A stretch of DNA of 41,043 bases from an uncultured Clostridia bacterium (GTDB lineage Bacteria; Bacillota; Clostridia; Christensenellales; UBA1242), in assembly GCA_944359935.1 (NCBI GenBank), contig CALVTD010000006.1, forward strand, positions 1 to 41,043, read 5' to 3'. A program made the translations under genes and the position numbers. Of the stretch, positions 31,635-39,932 are shown piece by piece; the first letter of the stretch is position 1; each line of letters begins with the position of its first letter. The notes under the pieces are model-generated. The model made no database searches. It was given only the letters and a program-made list of their open reading frames with translations, and was not told where the DNA came from.

Positions 31635-33848
31635 ATGAGGAAATTTGTCAAAATTTTTTCTTTGAGCATGATAATTTTGTTTGGAGCGGCCTTGCTGACT
31701 GCTTCATTATTTGTTGGAAGCACATATCTTAAATATTCCTCTCTCACTTTAAATGAAGAAAAGTTATCCTCGCCTGCACTGGCAGTTGAACTTTATGATT
31801 TTGAAAACCGTCCTTTAAAAGAGGAAAACACTTTTAACGGCGAATACGCAAAAATTTCCACCCTGCCAGATAATTTAAAAAACGCTTTTATCTCTATTGA
31901 AGATAAAAGTTTTTATTCTCATCATGGGCTAAACTACAAGCGCATTATAAAAGCAGGCATCAACAATGTGCTGTCGCACAGTTTAAAGGAAGGCGCGTCC
32001 ACAATAAGCCAACAACTAATCAAAAACACTCACCTATCCGCCGAAAAAACTTTTGAGCGAAAAATTAAAGAAATTGTGCTGACAAGAAAACTTGAAAAAG
32101 CCCACACCAAAGACGAAATTTTGGAGTGCTATTTGAATGTTATTTATTACGGCAACAACTGCTATGGAATTGAAAATGCCGCAAATTATTACTTCTCTAA
32201 ACCCGCCTCAAAACTTGAACTTGAAGAATGCGCCCTGCTTGCTGGAATGGTTAAATCTCCAAACAAATATTCGCCAATCTTAAAGCAGTCAGCAGCGATA
32301 GAGCGGCGCAACATTGTGCTGAGTGAAATGAAAAAAGACGGCTACATAACCGAGCAGCAGTGCCTAAGCGCTTGCAAAAAGCCGATAACTTTAAATTTGC
32401 AAGCGGAAGAGCAAAACGCGCTTAACTCTTACTCGCAAGCCGCTCTTGACGAGGCCTGCCAAATTCTTAAGGTACCTGCAAAAACCATAGCGATAAATGG
32501 ATACAAAATCCACACCTATCTCGACAAAGACAAGCAACAGGCTTTAAAACAGGCGCTGAGCAGCGAGGATTTTAACTGCGCCGATCACGCAGCCATAGTT
32601 TTGGATTGCAACAGGCACGCTATAACCGCTTATCAAGCAAACAGCGCATATAAAGTTTTAGATGCAAGAAGGCAGCCTGGCTCAATCATCAAGCCAATCA
32701 TAGCCTATGCCCCTGCGCTGAATGAAGACATCATCTCGCCTTCAACTCAAATTTTGGACGAGCAACTTGCGCTGGGCGAATACAACCCAAAAAATGTGGA
32801 TGGTAAGTTTAGAGGCTATGTTTCCGCAACCGAGGCGCTTTCAAAATCAATCAACATTCCAGCAATTAAAGTGCTTTCATATGTGGGCATAGATAAAGCC
32901 AAGGCATATGCCGAAAGCATGGGCTTGGAGTTTGACGAACTAGACAACTCCTATGCTCTGGCACTTGGTGGAATGCGATATGGCGTGAACTTAAAGCAGG
33001 TTGCGCAAAGTTACTCCACTTTTGCCAATAATGGCATGTATGACGAGGCGAAATTTGTGGAATACATCACAGACGCCTCTGGAAAAATCATCTATCACCA
33101 CAAGCCAAAACCTCAGCAAGTTTTGCGAGAGGATGCAACCTATCTTTTAACAACCATGCTGCAAGACGCCGCAACCACTGGCACTGCAAAAGCGCTGAAA
33201 GATTTGGCCATTCCAATCGCTGCCAAAACAGGGACAGTTGGCAAAGGCAAAGATAACATTGACGCTTGGTGTGCGGCATACACGCCAGAGGAAGTTTGTG
33301 TGGCTTGGGTGGGCAATCTTGACAACTCGCCAATAACCGTTGCAGGCGGAAACCAGCCTACAAGATGCGTGAAAAACTATTTCCAAGCCGAAAACGCTAC
33401 TCCGTCGCCGTTTACTCAACCAGCCAGCGTTGTTGAGCGCGAGATTGATTTAATCAGCCTTGAAAACATGCATAAACTGGAACTCGCTTCGCCGTCCACG
33501 CCAGCAAGATTTAAGCAAACTGCCCTGTTTTCCATTTTCAACTTGCCAAAAGATGTTTCACAAAATTTTGTGGAGGTGGGCGAAACAAAATTTGATGTGA
33601 AAAGCAGCGGCTCTACCGCCGAAGTGTGCTTTACGCCACAAAGGCATTTAACCTACTGTTTTTATGATGGCAAAACCTTGCTTAAACAGATTGCCGGGCA
33701 AACCCAACCGCAACAGTTGCAACTTAAAGTAAGCAGTGGCAACTTAAAAATCACGGTTGGATTTGATGAAAAAAATTTAAAAACATATGAGTTTAAATTA
33801 AAAAAAGAGGCTATCGCTCAGCCTCAAAATGATAAATGGTTTATTTAA
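31635..33848 (+). CDS. Class A penicillin-binding protein (PBP1A-type)
   Basis: Bifunctional peptidoglycan synthase. One N-terminal membrane anchor (residues 6-28). Glycosyltransferase GT51 domain: SIEDKSFYSHHGLN with catalytic E89, GASTISQQLIKN, RKIKEIVLTRKLEKAHTKDEILECYLN. Transpeptidase domain: PGSIIKP (active Ser about 349), SKSINIP, and KTGTVG (about 530). A C-terminal beta-rich tail of about 120 residues follows. 737 residues. No Shine-Dalgarno site and no convincing promoter hexamers precede ATG 31635. The last codons contain the recA terminator on the opposite strand. The stop codon directly abuts the recA stop. Confidence 0.95.
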   Translation: MRKFVKIFSLSMIILFGAALLTASLFVGSTYLKYSSLTLNEEKLSSPALAVELYDFENRPLKEENTFNGEYAKISTLPDNLKNAFISIEDKSFYSHHGLNYKRIIKAGINNVLSHSLKEGASTISQQLIKNTHLSAEKTFERKIKEIVLTRKLEKAHTKDEILECYLNVIYYGNNCYGIENAANYYFSKPASKLELEECALLAGMVKSPNKYSPILKQSAAIERRNIVLSEMKKDGYITEQQCLSACKKPITLNLQAEEQNALNSYSQAALDEACQILKVPAKTIAINGYKIHTYLDKDKQQALKQALSSEDFNCADHAAIVLDCNRHAITAYQANSAYKVLDARRQPGSIIKPIIAYAPALNEDIISPSTQILDEQLALGEYNPKNVDGKFRGYVSATEALSKSINIPAIKVLSYVGIDKAKAYAESMGLEFDELDNSYALALGGMRYGVNLKQVAQSYSTFANNGMYDEAKFVEYITDASGKIIYHHKPKPQQVLREDATYLLTTMLQDAATTGTAKALKDLAIPIAAKTGTVGKGKDNIDAWCAAYTPEEVCVAWVGNLDNSPITVAGGNQPTRCVKNYFQAENATPSPFTQPASVVEREIDLISLENMHKLELASPSTPARFKQTALFSIFNLPKDVSQNFVEVGETKFDVKSSGSTAEVCFTPQRHLTYCFYDGKTLLKQIAGQTQPQQLQLKVSSGNLKITVGFDEKNLKTYEFKLKKEAIAQPQNDKWFI
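33800..33825 (-). terminator. recA-operon terminator inside the convergent PBP gene
   Basis: Minus-strand stem GAGGCT/AGCCTC (33820-33825, 33807-33812), loop GAGCGAT, then seven T's (33800-33806). It lies 24 bp beyond the recA stop and wholly within the coding sequence of the PBP, where it encodes part of its last 15 residues. Confidence 0.85.
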
Positions 33849-34877
33849 TTATTCGTCGTCTCCCCCAACGTCAAGAGGAAGCCCGTCTTTATTAACTTCA
33901 TCTATAATCAGTTTTTCAATTTCGTTCAGCACATCTGGATTTGCTTCAAGATATGCCTTGGTGTTTTCCTTTCCCTGACCAATTTTTTCGTCTTGGTAAG
34001 AGAACCAAGAGCCAGACTTTTTGATTATTCCAAACTGCAAAGCAAGGTCAACAATGCAGCCGGTTTTGGAAATGCCTTTGCCATAGATTATGTCAAACTC
34101 GGCAACTTTAAATGGAGGAGCAAGTTTGTTTTTAACCACTTTAACTTTGGTTTTGTTTCCAATAACATTTGCGCCGTCTTTGATTGCCTCGCCTTTTCTT
34201 ACATCAAGCCTTACGCTTGCATAGAATTTAAGCGCTTTTCCGCCCGCTGTGGTTTCTGGTGAGCCATAAATAACACCAATTTTATCCCTAAGTTGGTTGA
34301 TGAAAATCACAGTGGTGTTGCTTTTGTTGATTGCGCCAGTAAGTTTTCTAAGCGCTTGTGACATCATTCTGGCTTGAAGGCCAACATGGTTTTCGCCCAT
34401 TTCGCCATCAATCTCCGCCTTAGGAGTGAGCGCTGCAACACTATCCACAACCACAACATCCACGCCACCAGAACGCACAAGCATATCGCAGATGTTAAGT
34501 GCTTGCTCGCCGTTGTCTGGCTGTGAAACATACAAATCCTTTAAAACCACGCCAAGTTTTTCAGCATAACTTGGGTCAAGCGCATGTTCGGCGTCAATGA
34601 AAGCCGCTGTCCCGCCCATCTTTTGTGCCTCAGCAATAATATGCAATGACACTGTGGTTTTACCAGAAGATTCTGGCCCATAAATTTCAACAACTCTGCC
34701 TCTTGGCACACCGCCAATTCCAAGCGCCAAATCAAGAGTGAGGCATCCTGTTGGAATTACATCCACCTTTTGATTTGCGTTGTCGCCCAATTTCATGATT
34801 GAGCCTTTTCCATATTGTTTTTCAATTTGGCTTAATGCCTCGGCAAGTGCGTCTTCTTTTGCTAATTTCTTTTCCAT
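33849..34877 (-). CDS. recA: Recombinase RecA
   Basis: ATP-dependent strand-exchange protein and SOS coprotease. Seen: Walker [10 protein letters not shown] (residues 67-75), [61 protein letters not shown], and an acidic C-terminus (DVGGDDE). 342 residues, normal. GGAG lies eight bases before ATG 34877. It is only 9 bp from pgsA and no own promoter or LexA-type box (GAAC-N4-GTTC) is visible there, so it is probably expressed with the ftsK-rimO-pgsA operon. Confidence 0.98.
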   Translation of the reverse strand: MEKKLAKEDALAEALSQIEKQYGKGSIMKLGDNANQKVDVIPTGCLTLDLALGIGGVPRGRVVEIYGPESSGKTTVSLHIIAEAQKMGGTAAFIDAEHALDPSYAEKLGVVLKDLYVSQPDNGEQALNICDMLVRSGGVDVVVVDSVAALTPKAEIDGEMGENHVGLQARMMSQALRKLTGAINKSNTTVIFINQLRDKIGVIYGSPETTAGGKALKFYASVRLDVRKGEAIKDGANVIGNKTKVKVVKNKLAPPFKVAEFDIIYGKGISKTGCIVDLALQFGIIKKSGSWFSYQDEKIGQGKENTKAYLEANPDVLNEIEKLIIDEVNKDGLPLDVGGDDE

Positions 34878-34886
34878 AACTCTCTC

Positions 34887-35741
34887 CTAATTTCTAAATA
34901 TCTGTTTAAATTCTTTTTCACTTATCATAATTTCGCGCTCATCACCGTCGCTGGAAATGTAGCCAAGGTCGGTCATATCCTGTATGATTTTTTGCGCACG
35001 GTTATCATCAAGGTTGAACCTGCTTGCAATTTTGTCAGCGCTAATCACGCCCTCATCAATAAATTCTGCCATCACATCTGGAATAATCAAATCAAACTGC
35101 ACATCCTCAGCAGGTTGAGGTTTTTCCTTTAAAACATGGAAGTTTTTAACAATGTAACCAATGCCCGATGTGATTGTAAGAATTGTGGTGATTGCAAGTA
35201 AGATGATTAAAATCACATTCAAAACTGTGTTTGCAGTGCCCTCAATGGATGGATAGAACTCCACAACAAGGAATGCATAAATCATGTACAAAAAGATTGT
35301 AACATCCTGGAAAGCAGCCTTGATTTTGCCAGATTTATCAGCGGCAAGCACAAGTTTTTTTGTTGCTGCAATTTGGCGGAAAGCACTTATAATCAATTCT
35401 CTTCCCAAAATTATAATCGTGCATAAAATTCCCAGCCACACAGGCGTAACTGCTGGCAAAGCGCTGACAAAGCCGTCACCCGTAACAGGCCAAGCAACAA
35501 TCAGCAAAAGCCCGCTCATCACCAAAATTTTGTCGGCGATAGGGTCTAAAAATTTGCCTAAATCGGTCACCAGCCCTCTTTTTCTTGCAATTCTGCCGTC
35601 AATGTTGTCTGTTATAGCAGCAATTCCAAATATAAGCGCAGCCACAAGTTTGCCATATGGAATGAAATCTGCCATAAAGAAGAAGATTACCAGCGGAATT
35701 AAGCAAATTCTTGAAATTGTTATTTTGTTTGGTAAATTCAC
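34887..35741 (-). CDS. pgsA: CDP-diacylglycerol-glycerol-3-phosphate phosphatidyltransferase with FtsK-gamma-like C-terminal domain
   Basis: Integral membrane enzyme making phosphatidylglycerol-phosphate. Residues 1-200 are a normal PgsA: the CDP-alcohol phosphotransferase motif reads D45, D48, G49, A52, R53, G62, D66 and D70, and membrane segments follow to about residue 198. Unusually, about 80 more residues follow: a short linker (EKPQPAEDVQFD), then a soluble tail with EFIDEGVISADKIASRFNLD, NRAQKIIQDMTDLGYIS and EKEFKQIF. This closely resembles the C-terminal gamma winged helix of the FtsK encoded two genes upstream (SIGYPRAGKIVDQMTEMGYIS, EEFYQIF). The GTG start at 35741 overlaps the rimO stop (GTGA), with AAAGGAG upstream. 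The enzyme call is firm; the role of the tail is inference. Confidence 0.93.
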   Translation of the reverse strand: MNLPNKITISRICLIPLVIFFFMADFIPYGKLVAALIFGIAAITDNIDGRIARKRGLVTDLGKFLDPIADKILVMSGLLLIVAWPVTGDGFVSALPAVTPVWLGILCTIIILGRELIISAFRQIAATKKLVLAADKSGKIKAAFQDVTIFLYMIYAFLVVEFYPSIEGTANTVLNVILIILLAITTILTITSGIGYIVKNFHVLKEKPQPAEDVQFDLIIPDVMAEFIDEGVISADKIASRFNLDDNRAQKIIQDMTDLGYISSDGDEREIMISEKEFKQIFRN

Positions 35742-37060
35742 TTTATTTCTCCTTTAAAACTATTCCCGTCAAAATCGGTTATTTGCACTTCCAGCATCTG
35801 CCCGACTTCCACATTTCCATTATCCACAATTTTGACATCAAAGTCAACTGATGGAGAAAGAATTTCGCTATGACAACTATAAACTCCATTTTCTTCATCA
35901 AAATAATCGACAAGAACTTTCTCAATTCTTCCAATTTGTTGCATGGCGTTTTGCTCTGCCACCTTTTGCTGCACTTTTTGCACGCCTTTTAGGCGCCTAA
36001 GTTTGGTGAATTTTGACACCTGATTTTTCATAAAGAAACTCACCGTGTTTTCTTCACGGAAATATGGGAAAAAGCCCACATAATCCAGCCTTGCAGTCTT
36101 TAAAAATTCAAGCAGTTTTTTGTATGCTTTTTCAGTTTCGCCAGGGAAACCAACCATAAAAGTGGAGCGCAACTTGATTTGCGGATAAAGCGTTTTAATC
36201 TTTTTAACAAGCCCTCTAACAAACTGCTCATCACCGCGCCTGCGCATATTTTTTAACACATCATTGTCTATGTGCTGCAAAGGTATGTCAAGATAGTTGC
36301 ACATCTTAGGCTCGCTTGCAATAAACTGCAAAAGTTCATCCGTAATCATTTCAGGATACGCATAATGAATTCTCACCCATTGCAAGTTTTTAATTTTGAT
36401 AAGTTTTTTGCATAGTGCAATCAGCATCGGCTTTCCATATATATCCACGCCGTATCTGGTTGTGTCCTGAGCCACCAAAATAATCTCTTTAATTCCTCTG
36501 CTCACAAGCAGTTTTGCCTCACTTACAAGTTCGTCCATTTCCACGCTTTTGTAACTGCCACGAATTCGAGGAATAGTGCAAAATGCGCAAACATTGTTGC
36601 AGCCGTCTGCTATTTTTAAATAGGCATAACCACTATATGTAGTAAGAATTCTGTCATAACTCTCAGCACATTTTGTTTTTGGCACGCCGTAAAGTTCTTC
36701 TATTATGTTCACAATATTTTTATTATCCCTCAGTTTAACAATGGCGTCAGCGCTTGGAAAAGCCTGTTTTAATTCATCATAATGGCGCTGAGGCAGGCAG
36801 CCGGTTATAATAAGTTTTTCAATAACTCCCGCCTTTTTTAGCGCCTCCATTTCGATGATATTATCTATCGCCTCCTGCTTTGCTGGCAAAATAAAGGCAC
36901 AGGTGTTGACAAGCACAATGTCAGCATCCTGCACATCTTGTTCAATTTTAAAACCATATTTAGAAAGCAAAAAAAGCATCTTTTCAAGGTCCACTCGGTT
37001 TTTATCACAACCGAGTGAAATGGCAGATACTTTTTTTGTTTTTAATTCATCTTTTGTCAT
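35738..37060 (-). CDS. rimO: Ribosomal protein S12 methylthiotransferase RimO
   Basis: Radical-SAM enzyme that methylthiolates an Asp of ribosomal protein S12. Seen: the N-terminal cluster domain (AISLGCDKNRVDLEKM, LVNTCAFI, ITGCLPQR), the radical-SAM motif IADGCNNVCAFCTIPRIRG, YLDIPLQHIDNDVLKNMRRRG, and a C-terminal TRAM-like domain (RIEKVLVDYFDEENG to GEIK). DGCNN and PLQHI distinguish it from MiaB, which is also present. 440 residues. GAGGG lies five bases before ATG 37060; it follows ftsK by 9 bp. Confidence 0.96.
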   Translation of the reverse strand: MTKDELKTKKVSAISLGCDKNRVDLEKMLFLLSKYGFKIEQDVQDADIVLVNTCAFILPAKQEAIDNIIEMEALKKAGVIEKLIITGCLPQRHYDELKQAFPSADAIVKLRDNKNIVNIIEELYGVPKTKCAESYDRILTTYSGYAYLKIADGCNNVCAFCTIPRIRGSYKSVEMDELVSEAKLLVSRGIKEIILVAQDTTRYGVDIYGKPMLIALCKKLIKIKNLQWVRIHYAYPEMITDELLQFIASEPKMCNYLDIPLQHIDNDVLKNMRRRGDEQFVRGLVKKIKTLYPQIKLRSTFMVGFPGETEKAYKKLLEFLKTARLDYVGFFPYFREENTVSFFMKNQVSKFTKLRRLKGVQKVQQKVAEQNAMQQIGRIEKVLVDYFDEENGVYSCHSEILSPSVDFDVKIVDNGNVEVGQMLEVQITDFDGNSFKGEIK

Positions 37061-37069
37061 ATTGCCCTC

Positions 37070-39850
37070 TTACTCGTAATTGTCGCCAAATATTTGATAG
37101 AACTCTTCCAAAGTGATGTAAACATTTCTTGGCTTAGCGCCATCAGCAACAGAGATATATCCCATTTCTGTCATTTGGTCAACAATCTTTCCTGCCCTTG
37201 GATAGCCGATTGACAAGCGGCGTTGTATCATTGACACAGAGGCTTGACCTGCATCAATACAAATCTTCAAAGCCTCAGGAAGCAGTGGGTCCATTCCACC
37301 CTTTTCACCAAATTCGCCACCATTATTTTTTGGCATGTTGTTGATTGCGTCTTGAATGTCTTTATCAAAAATTGGCTCGTTGTTTAAGGTTACATAGTTT
37401 ACGATGTCGGCAATTTCACGAGTGGTGATAAAGCAGCCCTGCACACGCTTAGGCGCTGAGGAGTATTCCTGCGGCGCGTAAAGCATATCACCGTGCCCAA
37501 GCAGTTTTTCAGCACCCGTCATGCCAAGAATGACATCCGAGTTCACCCTGCTTGCCACTTTAAACGCAATTCGCGATGGGAAGTTGGCTTTAATTCCACC
37601 TGTAACATATTCGGTGGTTGGATATTGCGTTGCCAAAATAAGATGAATTCCTGCCGCCCTCGCCTTTTGTCCAAGCCTGATAATTTTATCTTCAACTTCC
37701 TTTTTGCCTTGCATAATAAAGTCTGAAAACTCGTCGATGATAATTACAATAAACGGCATTTTCTTCTTTTTGCCACTTACCACTTCTGGGGTAAAGTTAT
37801 ACTCGTCAATATCTTTAACCCTCGCTTCACGGATGAGCCTAAACCTTCTTTCCATTTCGTCTGTTGCCCATTGCAAAGCGTTGGTTGCCTTGTTTACATC
37901 TGCAATAACCTTTGGAACAATGAGGTGTGGAATGCCTTCATATGGCATAAATTCAACCTGTTTAGGGTCGATAAGCAGCAGTTTGCAATCGTCTGGTGAC
38001 GCCTTATACAACAGTGAAATTATGATGCTGTTAAGCATAACGCTCTTTCCAGAGCCCGTTGTTCCTGCAATCAAAAGGTGCGGCATTTTATTAAGAGCGC
38101 CCACCATAATTCTGCCAGTGATATCCTTGCCCACAGCGAATGACAATGGAGATTTTGCATTGTTGAACTCGTTGGAAATCAAAACATCTTTCAGCGAAAC
38201 CATTGCAACTCTATCGTTTGGAACTTCCACGCCCACAACGTTTCTGCCCGGCACTGGCGCTTCAATTCTCACATCACCGCCGTTTGCCTCCAAAGCAAGC
38301 GCGATGTCGCTTGAAAGGTTGAGGATTTTTTTAACAGTTATGCCTGTTGGCATTTCAAGTTCATATCTTGTAACAGCAGGGCCAACAACAACGTTTTGAA
38401 CTTTTGCTGGCACGCCGAAATCTTCCAATGTGTGTTCCAGCAGCCCTGTTTTTTCCGCGATGTTGTCATCAAATTCACTCATGTTTGTGGACTGAGTTGT
38501 AATTAAGTCAATAGGCGGTTTTGTGTAGTGATATGGCTTGTAGATTGACTCTTCTTCCTGTTCGTCATCATCAATGTTTACGAAGCGTTTGCGGCTTTCT
38601 GTTTGCGGCGGATTAGGGATAGAGAAATTGCCATCCCTTGCAAGTTCTTCTCGCGAAGTATTCTGCCGCGAGAATTCTTGATTATCAAGTCTATCCTCAC
38701 GCTTTCCAAAGTCTCGGTCACTTTGCCTATCAAATTCTCTATTCTCGCTGCGGTCCAAGCCTCTGTCGCGTGTGTCAAAATCGCGCTCACGCACACTTTC
38801 ACGTTCACGCCTAATCTCCTGCGAATGGCCATCGTCTGGCATACTTGGCGTGATATTATTTTCTTGCATAACCTCTTTGATTATGTCGTCCGCCTCGTTT
38901 ACAAGTTGTTCAGGCTGCGCGTTTGCAACCTCGCTGACATTGCTTGGCGCTGGCGGCAGTTCCTCTTTTTTAAGGTTTTGGATGTTTGCATCCATCTCGC
39001 GCCTAAAAGATTGACTGGCAACGCCGTTCCTTGCGTAAGAACGGGCATCTTGCGAGAAATATGTGTTGATGTCCACTTCTGGCGGAGTGAGCAAATATTT
39101 TCTCAGCTGCTCACCTTGCAGTTGTTTTGGGTCAACCTTTTTTGGTGCTTGCGGCTTTTCCATTGGCACAATCGGCTCGTTGATGGCGCGTTTTGAAAGC
39201 CCAAGTTTTTGCCTGATTTCTTCCGTTCGAGAAAGTTTTTGCTCAACATTGCCGCTCATCACAACATTAACTTGCTGCTTTTCTGTCTGTTCGCGCTTAA
39301 CCTCTTTGATGTTAAGTTTAACAGGCTTTTCTTGCGACTGTTGTTTTTTAAGATAAATGATTGCGTCAATATACAGCGCAAGACAAATTACAAAAGCAAT
39401 GCTGAAAATAACAAACGCCCAAACATAGTTTGTCAAATACAAAATGCATGTGGTGAAAAGCCCAAAAACAATTCCACCAGCGGTGTGTTTTAATGTGTAG
39501 TTGCTTGCCAAATACTCGCCAAAACTTCCCGACTTATCCCCCACCACAGCAAGTTGAATTATGCAGAATAAAAAGAAAATTGTCAGGTATAAAAGAATGG
39601 CATATTTTTTTGAAAGTTTATATTTTTTGTTGTTTAAAAAGCCAACACCTAAAAGAAATAATAGAATAAACAAAACATATGCAAAATAGCCAAATGTGCC
39701 CAATAGAAAATCTTGCATAAACCCTACAAGGTTTGTGAGTAAAAAGAAAAATGCGAGGCAAGAAATGGTTATAAGCACAATTCCCGCAATTTTCTTCGCA
39801 TTTGGATTTACACCATTTTTATGTTTTTTATGAACTTTATACTCAGCCAT
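37070..39850 (-). CDS. ftsK: DNA translocase FtsK/SpoIIIE
   Basis: Septal DNA pump for chromosome segregation. Residues 20-168 hold four membrane segments. A long linker follows (about 170-450), in which residues 346-404 are almost wholly Arg, Glu, Asp and Gln. The motor has Walker A GTTGSGKS (596-603), Walker B VIIIDEFSDF (D706, E707) and LILATQYPTTEYVTGGIKANFPSRIAFKV. The gamma domain (about 853-926, DPLLPEALKICID to FYQIFGDNYE) reads polar DNA motifs. 926 residues, within the family range. ATG 39850 follows a perfect TATAAT by six bases with no ribosome site, so the operon ftsK-rimO-pgsA-recA probably begins as a leaderless mRNA. Confidence 0.97.
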   Translation of the reverse strand: MAEYKVHKKHKNGVNPNAKKIAGIVLITISCLAFFFLLTNLVGFMQDFLLGTFGYFAYVLFILLFLLGVGFLNNKKYKLSKKYAILLYLTIFFLFCIIQLAVVGDKSGSFGEYLASNYTLKHTAGGIVFGLFTTCILYLTNYVWAFVIFSIAFVICLALYIDAIIYLKKQQSQEKPVKLNIKEVKREQTEKQQVNVVMSGNVEQKLSRTEEIRQKLGLSKRAINEPIVPMEKPQAPKKVDPKQLQGEQLRKYLLTPPEVDINTYFSQDARSYARNGVASQSFRREMDANIQNLKKEELPPAPSNVSEVANAQPEQLVNEADDIIKEVMQENNITPSMPDDGHSQEIRRERESVRERDFDTRDRGLDRSENREFDRQSDRDFGKREDRLDNQEFSRQNTSREELARDGNFSIPNPPQTESRKRFVNIDDDEQEEESIYKPYHYTKPPIDLITTQSTNMSEFDDNIAEKTGLLEHTLEDFGVPAKVQNVVVGPAVTRYELEMPTGITVKKILNLSSDIALALEANGGDVRIEAPVPGRNVVGVEVPNDRVAMVSLKDVLISNEFNNAKSPLSFAVGKDITGRIMVGALNKMPHLLIAGTTGSGKSVMLNSIIISLLYKASPDDCKLLLIDPKQVEFMPYEGIPHLIVPKVIADVNKATNALQWATDEMERRFRLIREARVKDIDEYNFTPEVVSGKKKKMPFIVIIIDEFSDFIMQGKKEVEDKIIRLGQKARAAGIHLILATQYPTTEYVTGGIKANFPSRIAFKVASRVNSDVILGMTGAEKLLGHGDMLYAPQEYSSAPKRVQGCFITTREIADIVNYVTLNNEPIFDKDIQDAINNMPKNNGGEFGEKGGMDPLLPEALKICIDAGQASVSMIQRRLSIGYPRAGKIVDQMTEMGYISVADGAKPRNVYITLEEFYQIFGDNYE

Positions 39851-39856
39851 AATGTA

Positions 39857-39885
39857 ATTATAGCATACAAAAATTAAGTTTGCAA
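39857..39885 (-). promoter_or_regulatory. Promoter predicting a leaderless mRNA for ftsK
   Basis: On the minus strand TTGCAA (39880-39885), 17 bases, TATAAT (39857-39862) with extended TGC, six bases to ATG 39850. The same geometry as the miaB promoter. Confidence 0.85.
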
Positions 39886-39932
39886 ATTTCTAAGTGGAAA
39901 AATACTTTATTTTTTTGTCAAAATGCCACATT

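Noticed and set aside
34878..34886. SOS (LexA) operator before recA
   Set aside because: No GAAC-N4-GTTC-like box is visible in the 9-bp gap or just upstream; recA appears to be read from the ftsK operon promoter.
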